From positions 1,302,001-1,366,000 of the forward strand of contig NZ_JQLH01000001.1 of NCBI RefSeq assembly GCF_000744105.1: a DNA stretch of 64,000 nucleotides. The letters run 5' to 3'. Every line of letters starts with the position of its first letter. Position 1 is the stretch's first letter. Below, in pieces: positions 59,578 through 64,000 of this stretch. The stretch is from Maribacter forsetii DSM 18668. Lineage in GTDB: Bacteria > Bacteroidota > Bacteroidia > Flavobacteriales > Flavobacteriaceae. Below the pieces are notes generated by a model. It was not told the DNA's origin. It saw nothing but the letters and a program-made list of their open reading frames with translations, and ran no database searches. The position numbers and the translations under genes are program-made.

Positions 59578-59772
59578 CTAGTCAATTACCTTCACATTAA
59601 CGGCGTTTAATCCTTTTTTACCTTGTTGTAGTTCAAATTCTACAACATCACCTTCACGAACTTCATCGATTAAGCCAGAAATGTGTACAAAATGATCTTC
59701 GTTTGAACCATCTTCAGTGATAAATCCGTAACCTTTAGAATCATTGAAGAATTTTACTGTTCCTTTACTCAT
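59578..59772 (-). CDS. Cold-shock domain protein
   Basis: A 64-aa CspA-type OB-fold protein binding single-stranded nucleic acids. RNP1 is KGYGFI, RNP2 is HFVHIS, and the family start GTVKFFNDS is present. The size matches CspA (about 65-70 aa). A leader of roughly 100 bp is AT-rich with no clear -7 box. Probably an RNA chaperone in cold or stationary phase. Confidence 0.95.
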   Translation of the reverse strand: MSKGTVKFFNDSKGYGFITEDGSNEDHFVHISGLIDEVREGDVVEFELQQGKKGLNAVNVKVID

Positions 59773-59901
59773 AATAGAAAAATTAAATATTAATTAAAGA
59801 GCGAAGATAGTTTTTTTTTGTTTAAAAACTTAAAATCTTCTACGTTATCTTATAGTTAACAAATTTATTCTAATGTATTGAGAATGAACTTGTTTTTAAG
59901 A

Positions 59902-60540
59902 CTATGCAGTTGGGTCTGGAGTCATTCTTAAATATGGTTTTACCTCTGTAACTCCTTTTGAAAAAATGCCTTTTGCATCATCGGTTGATATAGCCGGACT
60001 CACTACTACATCCTTGCCATGCTCCCAATTTGCTGGTGTTGCAACTTTATGATTCGCTGTAAGTTGTAAGGAATCTACTACTCTTAATAGTTCATAAAAG
60101 TTTCTTCCGGTAGAAGCTGGGTAAGTCAATGTTAGTTTCACGGTTTTGTCTGGTGCAATAATAAATACAGAACGCACTGTAAGATTATTATCTGCATTTG
60201 GGTGAATCATGTCATATAAATCAGAGACTTTTTTATCCTCATCTGCAATAATTGGAAAATTTACCACTGTATTTTGCACTTCGTTGATATCCTTTATCCA
60301 TTCAGCATGTGAAGCTGCACCATCCACGCTTAATGCTATCATTTTTACATTGCGCTTGTCAAACTCATCTTTGAATTTAGCTGCGGTACCTAATTCTGTT
60401 GTACATACCGGAGTAAAATCTGCTGGGTGAGAAAATAAAATTCCCCAACTATCACCTAAATAATCGTAAAAGTTGATGGTCCCCATTGAGCTGTCTGCTG
60501 TGAAATTAGGTGCTTTGTCACCCAAACGTATTGTTGCCAT
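59902..60540 (-). CDS. 1-Cys peroxiredoxin (Prx6 type)
   Basis: A 212-aa peroxidase: KAPNFTADSSMG, catalytic Cys46 in SHPADFTPVCTTELG, and the long C-terminal arm with TGRNFYELLRVVDSLQL, TPANWEHGKDVVV and EVKPYLRMTPDP typical of the Prx6 group. No resolving Cys is seen, so it would need an outside thiol. Reduces H2O2 and organic hydroperoxides in the cytoplasm. Confidence 0.95.
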   Translation of the reverse strand: MATIRLGDKAPNFTADSSMGTINFYDYLGDSWGILFSHPADFTPVCTTELGTAAKFKDEFDKRNVKMIALSVDGAASHAEWIKDINEVQNTVVNFPIIADEDKKVSDLYDMIHPNADNNLTVRSVFIIAPDKTVKLTLTYPASTGRNFYELLRVVDSLQLTANHKVATPANWEHGKDVVVSPAISTDDAKGIFSKGVTEVKPYLRMTPDPTA

Positions 60541-60651
60541 ATTGATATATTTTTATGTATTTAATTTTATATCCTATAAAATTAGTAGATTAATTAGCTT
60601 TGTCTAAAGTTTTTGGGTTAAAAGTCTATTAAAATTTTCTACTTTTAGTTT

Positions 60652-61188
60652 ATGGAAGAATTAGAAAAATTACGATATCCGATTGGTCATTTTGAGTGTC
60701 CTGAAAATATTTCTGATGAGCATATAAAGCAATGGATAAATGCGTTGGAAACATTACCGCAACGGTTAGTTGATTTGGTCAGTGATTTTTCTGAATCTCA
60801 ATTAGAAACTCCCTACCGTGAGGGTGGTTGGACGGTAAGGCAAGTAATTCATCATATAGCAGATAGTCATCACCATAGTTATACTCGTTTTAAATGGGCT
60901 TTGACAGAGAATAGACCGCTCATTAAGGTCTACGAAGAAAAATTGTGGAGTGAACTTATTGATGCCAAGACAGCACCCATAGCTCTTTCACTTTCCTATT
61001 TAACGGCGTTGCATGCTAAATTGGTTTATATGTGTGAAAGACTATCACCAGATGATTTAAAGAGAAGTTATATTCACCCTGTAGGGAACGTTAATGTATC
61101 TGTAGCAGAAAATATTGGTAAATATGCATGGCATGGAAACCATCATTTTGCACATATTAAAACCTTGGCTGAGCGTAAAGGTTGGTAA
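60652..61188 (+). CDS. DinB/YfiT-type metal-dependent protein (bacillithiol transferase-like)
   Basis: A 178-aa four-helix DinB-fold protein. Metal-ligand histidines fall in WTVRQVIHHIADSHHHSY (H67/H68) and WHGNHHFAHI (H161, H165); the N terminus RYPIGHFECPENIS matches YfiT. B. subtilis YfiT-like proteins are putative thiol-S-transferases using bacillithiol, which flavobacteria are reported to make. It is divergent from the peroxiredoxin gene, which suits a role in stress or detoxification, though this is inference. Confidence 0.87.
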   Translation: MEELEKLRYPIGHFECPENISDEHIKQWINALETLPQRLVDLVSDFSESQLETPYREGGWTVRQVIHHIADSHHHSYTRFKWALTENRPLIKVYEEKLWSELIDAKTAPIALSLSYLTALHAKLVYMCERLSPDDLKRSYIHPVGNVNVSVAENIGKYAWHGNHHFAHIKTLAERKGW

Positions 61189-61193
61189 GAAAT

Positions 61194-61721
61194 TTATAAG
61201 ACTTTTTTTAGGAGGTACATAGGTTTTTCGTCTTCAATAACATTGTTGAATGGCACTTGGGTTATGGCTGCTATTTTAAAAGAATGTTTTTGATAAAATG
61301 GTAGCGCCATTCCTTTTTGCATAGATTCTAAAAAGATTACTTTTTTAGCGTTATTCTTGGCAATTTTTTCAACGAACTGCATGCTTTTAGCACCTATGCC
61401 TTTTCCTGAATATTCGTTGAGTATATAGATTTTGTCAAGGTACAAAGCATCAGCTTTGCTAAACTCTTGTAGTTTTTTGTGCAAGGTGATTTTTAACAAA
61501 CCTACATATGCGGATTCTAATTTAATTACATATAAAATGGTATCCTGATCTTTTTCTTCCTGTAGTAAAACCTCTTTCGTAAAGCTATTTTCTATATATG
61601 TTTTGGTATTGCCATTGGGCCATAAATGTGTGTAATGTTGATTATAGGCTTTCGTGCCTATGTCAATATAGGTGTTGTAAAGTTCTGGTTTCAGTTGTTC
61701 AAACTGAATATTATTCTCCAT
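61194..61721 (-). CDS. GNAT-family N-acetyltransferase
   Basis: A 175-aa protein with the GNAT core: LYLDKIYILNEYSGKGIGAKSMQF (acetyl-CoA loop G-K-G-I-G) and KVIFLESMQKGMALPFYQKHSFK. Acceptor unknown; relatives acetylate spermidine or amino groups of antibiotics and peptides. It ends 5 bp from the YfiT stop (convergent). Confidence 0.9.
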   Translation of the reverse strand: MENNIQFEQLKPELYNTYIDIGTKAYNQHYTHLWPNGNTKTYIENSFTKEVLLQEEKDQDTILYVIKLESAYVGLLKITLHKKLQEFSKADALYLDKIYILNEYSGKGIGAKSMQFVEKIAKNNAKKVIFLESMQKGMALPFYQKHSFKIAAITQVPFNNVIEDEKPMYLLKKVL

Positions 61722-61738
61722 AATTTGTGGTGAGAATT

Positions 61739-62305
61739 TTATTGATTATTAGATTTCCATTTAATATTACAACCTATGCTAGGCTTTTGATTTGGGTCTA
61801 TTGCTTCACCTTTTAAAAGATTTTCAATGGCATTTCTTAGGTCTTTGCCGGTTAACGGTAAACCATTTCCTGGTCTAGAATCATCTAGCTGACCGCGGTA
61901 AACTAATTTTAGCTCTCCGTCAAAAAGGAAAAAATCCGGTGTGCAGGCGGCATTGTATTTTTTTGCAATAGATTGGTCTTCGTCATATAGGTATGGGAAA
62001 GTATAATTTTCAGCTTTAGCCTTTATCCTCATATAATGTGGACCATCTTCTGGGTAGTTTTCAACATCATTGCTCGAAATAGCTATAAAGTGAATTCCTT
62101 TTTTCTGATATTCAATAGCCATTTTAGTGATTTCTGGATTCACATGAATTACAAAGGGGCAATGGTTGCAGACAAACATGATCATTGTTCCCTTATGACC
62201 GTTTAAAGCGTGCAAATTCATGGTTTTTTTACTTACAGTATCTAACAGACTAAATTCTGGTGCTACTGTACCCAATGCCAACATTTTGCTTTCCGTTCTT
62301 GCCAT
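61739..62305 (-). CDS. Thioredoxin-like protein with CNHC active site
   Basis: A 188-aa AhpC/TSA-thioredoxin-fold protein. The redox motif is C46-N-H-C49 in IMFVCNHCPFVIHVNPE; other blocks are HFIAISSNDVENYPEDGP, FPYLYDEDQSIAKKYNAACTPDFFLFD and GQLDDSRPGNGLPLTG. No signal peptide, so cytoplasmic. Redox partner unknown. 17 bp upstream of the GNAT gene on the same strand. Confidence 0.9.
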   Translation of the reverse strand: MARTESKMLALGTVAPEFSLLDTVSKKTMNLHALNGHKGTMIMFVCNHCPFVIHVNPEITKMAIEYQKKGIHFIAISSNDVENYPEDGPHYMRIKAKAENYTFPYLYDEDQSIAKKYNAACTPDFFLFDGELKLVYRGQLDDSRPGNGLPLTGKDLRNAIENLLKGEAIDPNQKPSIGCNIKWKSNNQ

Positions 62306-62394
62306 ATCAACTAATATTTTATGGTACTAAGTTAAGGATTATATTAAGCTTGTCTTTCCTTTATAGTATTCATAAACTTTTAAAAATTTCAAAA

Positions 62395-62697
62395 ATGGAA
62401 AATTCATATATTTCTTTATCCAACGCAATTAAGGCATTACAAGATGAGGGTTACACGGAAGATTTTAACTTGTGTGATGCTGGTGTAGAAAATAAAAGCA
62501 AGAAAAGCATACATACTGCAACAGAATTGGAGGTCGTAAAATTTTATCGTTTTGAGGGTATGAGCAACCCAGATGACAATACTATCTTATATGTTATTGA
62601 AACTAATACTGGTGAAAAGGGGCTTTTGGTAGATGCGTACGGAATGTATGCGGGCAATGTACCTAAAGATATGATAGAAAAGCTTAAATTGAGCTAA
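62395..62697 (+). CDS. Small conserved protein (about 100 aa) upstream of csaA
   Basis: Start moved to ATG 62395 (MENSYISLSNAIKALQDEGYTEDFN), because the longer frame overlaps the divergent thioredoxin gene. Soluble alpha/beta protein with RFEGMSNPDDNTILYVIET and GEKGLLVDAYGMYAGN. Close relatives in flavobacteria are often called phosphoribosylpyrophosphate synthetase, but it is too short for that enzyme and has no PRPP loop. Function unknown. TAATG overlap with csaA. Confidence 0.82.
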   Translation: MENSYISLSNAIKALQDEGYTEDFNLCDAGVENKSKKSIHTATELEVVKFYRFEGMSNPDDNTILYVIETNTGEKGLLVDAYGMYAGNVPKDMIEKLKLS

Positions 62698-63035
62698 TGA
62701 AAGATACAATAACCAGGCAAGATTTCAGTAAGATCGATATGAGAGTGGGTACAATTATAGATGTTCTGGATTTTCCGGAGGCTAGAAATCCCTCATATAA
62801 ATTACATATAGATTTTGGTGATGAAATAGGGGTTAAAAAAACATCTGCTCAAATAACGGAAAAATACAAGAAAGAAGACCTTGTAGGACTTCAAGTAACA
62901 GCTGTTGTTAATTTTCCTAAAAAGCAAATTGCCAATTTTATGAGTGAATGTCTTATATTGGGAGCAGTAGAAAATAGTTCCGTGGTGCTTCTTCAACCGC
63001 AAATGAAAGTGCCAAACGGATTAAAAATCTCCTAG
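62697..63035 (+). CDS. csaA: tRNA-binding-domain protein (CsaA-like)
   Basis: A 112-aa OB-fold protein: DFSKIDMRVGTIIDVLDFPEARNPSYKLHIDFG, TSAQITEKYKKEDLVGLQV, VVNFPKKQIANFMSECLILGA. This is the EMAP/Trbp111 domain that CsaA shares with the MetRS C terminus; CsaA binds tRNA and some precursors for export. The start overlaps the upstream stop by 1 nt. Confidence 0.92.
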   Translation: MKDTITRQDFSKIDMRVGTIIDVLDFPEARNPSYKLHIDFGDEIGVKKTSAQITEKYKKEDLVGLQVTAVVNFPKKQIANFMSECLILGAVENSSVVLLQPQMKVPNGLKIS

Positions 63036-63039
63036 ATAT

Positions 63040-63960
63040 TTGACTGATAATATTTTAGATACCATTCATATTAATTTTGATTCGGGTTCACTTTGGATGA
63101 TGAACCTTGTTTTAAGTTTGGTAATGTTTGGCGTAGCTTTAGAGATTTCAGTTTCAGATTTTAAACCTTTGTGGCAAAAGCCTAAATCGTTGTTATTGGG
63201 TTTAACTAGTCAGTTTGTTTTACTGCCGGCTTTAACTTTTTTATTGGTGCTCATAATTGAGCCTTTACCAAGCATAGCACTTGGTATGTTTATGGTTGCG
63301 GCCTGTCCTGGTGGTAACATTTCTAATTTTATATCATACTTATCTAAAGCCAATACGGCATTGTCCGTAAGTCTTACCGCTATTGCTACTATGTTAGCGG
63401 TTGTAATGACACCCTTAAATTTTCATTTCTGGTCCATGCGCTATGAGCCTAGTGCGGGTTTAATTCAAGATATTTCAATAGCACCTTTAGAGATGATCAA
63501 ACTGGTTTTTTTATTACTAGGGCTGCCTTTGATTTTAGGTATGTACGTAAATTATAAGAAACCAAAATTGGCATTGAAAATAGCAAAGAAACTAAAAATA
63601 GTATCATTGGTGTTTTTTATTTGCTTGGTATTTATAGCGCTATTTAATAACCGAATTATTTTTATGGATTATGTACTTTATGTTTTTTGGATCGTATTAA
63701 TTCATAACCTTATTGCATTTTCTACGGGTTATAGTCTTGGTCGATTATTTAAATTACCGGTAGGTAGTCTTAGGTCCATAACTATTGAAACTGGAATACA
63801 GAATTCTGGTTTAGGCTTACTTTTGATTTTCACCTTTTTTGAAGGATTAGGAGGCATGGCGCTTCTTGCCGCATTTTGGGGAATTTGGCATATAGTTTCG
63901 GGATTAATTTTAGCTGCTTTCTGGAATAGAAAACCAGTTACTAAAGAGACTATAGCGTGA
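63040..63960 (+). CDS. Bile acid:sodium symporter (BASS) family transporter
   Basis: A 306-aa inner-membrane protein with about nine hydrophobic segments. BASS signatures: MVAACPGGNISNFISYLSKANTALSVSLTAIAT, LPLILGMYVNYKKP, ITIETGIQNSGLGLLLIF. Carries organic anions with Na+; the substrate is unknown and bile acids are unlikely in this organism. Start is TTG 63040, 4 bp after the csaA stop. The next gene overlaps its end by 4 nt (GTGA). Confidence 0.9.
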   Translation: MTDNILDTIHINFDSGSLWMMNLVLSLVMFGVALEISVSDFKPLWQKPKSLLLGLTSQFVLLPALTFLLVLIIEPLPSIALGMFMVAACPGGNISNFISYLSKANTALSVSLTAIATMLAVVMTPLNFHFWSMRYEPSAGLIQDISIAPLEMIKLVFLLLGLPLILGMYVNYKKPKLALKIAKKLKIVSLVFFICLVFIALFNNRIIFMDYVLYVFWIVLIHNLIAFSTGYSLGRLFKLPVGSLRSITIETGIQNSGLGLLLIFTFFEGLGGMALLAAFWGIWHIVSGLILAAFWNRKPVTKETIA

Positions 63961-64000
63961 GCGGATTATTGTATTCTTTGGTTAAAATTGTTGTAAGAAC
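63957..64000 (+). CDS. Start of a downstream gene (truncated at window end)
   Basis: GTG 63957 overlaps the BASS stop TGA. The visible codons read MSGLLYSLVKIVVR, a hydrophobic N terminus like those of 1-acylglycerol-3-phosphate acyltransferases, but 14 residues cannot decide. Confidence 0.4.
   Translation, partial: MSGLLYSLVKIVVR

Overview
The window is chromosomal DNA of a member of the Bacteroidota, most likely a marine or polysaccharide-degrading Flavobacteriaceae (Maribacter/Zobellia/Arenibacter-like; the genus is a guess). The evidence is AT-rich DNA with weak Shine-Dalgarno signals, many TAnnTTTG -7 promoter boxes, a SusC/SusD pair, a hybrid two-component regulator, paired type II and type III glutamine synthetases, and small proteins typical of flavobacteria. 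There is no rRNA, IS element, integrase, phage or CRISPR array. The first and last genes are cut by the window edges.

Region 1 (1-4.6 kb): the 3' end of a hybrid two-component regulator, then myo-inositol oxygenase, a sodium/solute symporter and a lipoprotein GH88 unsaturated uronyl hydrolase. This looks like an inositol/uronate uptake and oxidation cluster. Region 2 (4.8-21.9 kb, all minus strand) is a compact polysaccharide utilisation locus: regulator, then susC-susD-LamG lipoprotein-GH144-GH144-esterase-GH3-sulfatase, with gaps of 10-45 nt or short overlaps. GH144 plus GH3 points to beta-1,2-glucan (sophoro-oligosaccharide) degradation. The esterase and the formylglycine-type sulfatase suggest a substituted glucan. 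The whole locus lies between an intact tRNA-Arg(ACG) gene (22247-22320) and a decayed same-orientation copy of its 3' part (4595-4641), a layout expected of an old tRNA-targeted insertion.

Region 3 (22.3-39.9 kb) is mostly housekeeping: apt (lacking an obvious ATG), a CaCA-type antiporter, divergent glutamine synthetases II and III, purM, a Rieske lipoprotein with ApbE, prfA-pyrF, purU, an Lrp-type regulator and several envelope proteins. Region 4 (40-45.4 kb) holds a nitrogen module (P-II protein, Amt, beta-barrel porin) behind two matched inverted repeats, a fluoride channel preceded by a microprotein gene, a MazG-like hydrolase and ilvE.

Region 5 (45.5-64 kb): mnmD, grpE-dnaJ, a five-gene run (ABC exporter ATPase and permease, MscS channel, outer-membrane protein, sigma-54-activator-like response regulator without a DNA-binding domain), PPK2, M28 peptidase, a cyclophilin-FKBP fusion, cold-shock protein, 1-Cys peroxiredoxin, a DinB/YfiT protein, a thioredoxin-like protein, CsaA and a BASS-type transporter.

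Three coding genes of under 60 codons are added here: 22906-23082, 43415-43594 and 59325-59411. Several starts were moved inward because the upstream codon overlaps a promoter box or because a signal peptide begins later. All functional calls come from reading motifs and translations; no database search was run.
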